In this document: positions 5,867-5,884 of the stretch, piece by piece | Layout of the letters: each line of letters begins with the position of its first letter | Numbering within the stretch: the first letter of the stretch is position 1 | Source of the DNA: Dehalococcoidia bacterium | GTDB lineage: Bacteria > Chloroflexota > Dehalococcoidia > Dehalococcoidales > RBG-16-60-22 | Reading direction: 5' to 3' | NCBI GenBank assembly: GCA_004375725.1 | Contig: SOKS01000055.1 | Coordinates: forward strand, 1 to 5,884 | Length of the DNA stretch: 5,884 bases | Position numbers and translations under genes: made by a program | Notes under the pieces: model-generated | The model's input: the letters and a program-made list of their open reading frames with translations, nothing else | What the model was told of the DNA's origin: nothing | Database searches by the model: none

Positions 5867-5884
5867 GTGTTTATTAATACAGGA
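5867..5884 (+). CDS. 5' end of an unidentified gene divergent from ribD (cut by window edge)
   Basis: A frame opening at GTG (5867) reads (M)FINTG to the last base. The start is supported by GGAGG 8 nt upstream and by a possible promoter at 5793-5820. Six codons are too few to name a family, and I do not recognise it. It diverges from ribD across 103 bp. Confidence 0.5.

Noticed and set aside
1..5884. A novel defence, mobile or secondary-metabolism system
   Set aside because: All complete genes are recognised housekeeping families with intact catalytic motifs; there are no integrase, transposase, tRNA-adjacent or repeat-array signals.

Overview
The window holds four complete protein genes and the first codons of two more, all ordinary bacterial housekeeping metabolism. 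There is no sign of a mobile element, CRISPR array, RNA gene or defence cassette. Coding G+C is moderate to fairly high, the intergenic control regions are AT-rich, two or three genes use non-ATG starts (TTG, TTG, GTG), and DNA precursor synthesis relies on an adenosylcobalamin-dependent (class II) ribonucleotide reductase. An anaerobic or facultative bacterium is likely. Dehalococcoidia-like Chloroflexota is my tentative guess from the general feel of the proteins; I could not test it.

Minus strand, right to left from about 3260 to 1: an NrdR-controlled promoter, then nrdR (repressor of ribonucleotide reductase genes), then nrdJ (class II reductase) starting 4 nt after the nrdR stop. After nrdJ comes a strong ribosome binding site and the first 11 complete codons of a third gene, which resembles the start of a CBS-domain protein. 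The promoter is the best-resolved regulatory element here: consensus-like -35 and -10 hexamers 17 bp apart, a near-perfect NrdR box filling the spacer, and a weaker second box exactly 32 bp further on.

Plus strand, 3356-4669: folC, diverging from nrdR. Its product makes polyglutamylated folates, which feed one-carbon units to dTMP and purine synthesis. The divergent pair therefore places two branches of DNA-precursor supply side by side, although the NrdR boxes do not reach the putative folC promoter.

Minus strand, 5763-4666: ribD, the bifunctional deaminase/reductase of riboflavin synthesis. It converges on folC so tightly that the two stop codons overlap in one CTAG, inside a short inverted repeat. 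No other riboflavin gene is visible. To the right, a 103-bp AT-rich region separates ribD from a divergent gene cut by the window end. This region may hold back-to-back promoters sharing one -10 sequence.

I found no convincing new biological system. The points most worth following are the NrdR box and promoter arrangement, a degenerate ATP-cone-like N-terminus on NrdJ, the shared stop/hairpin between folC and ribD, and the possible bidirectional promoter.
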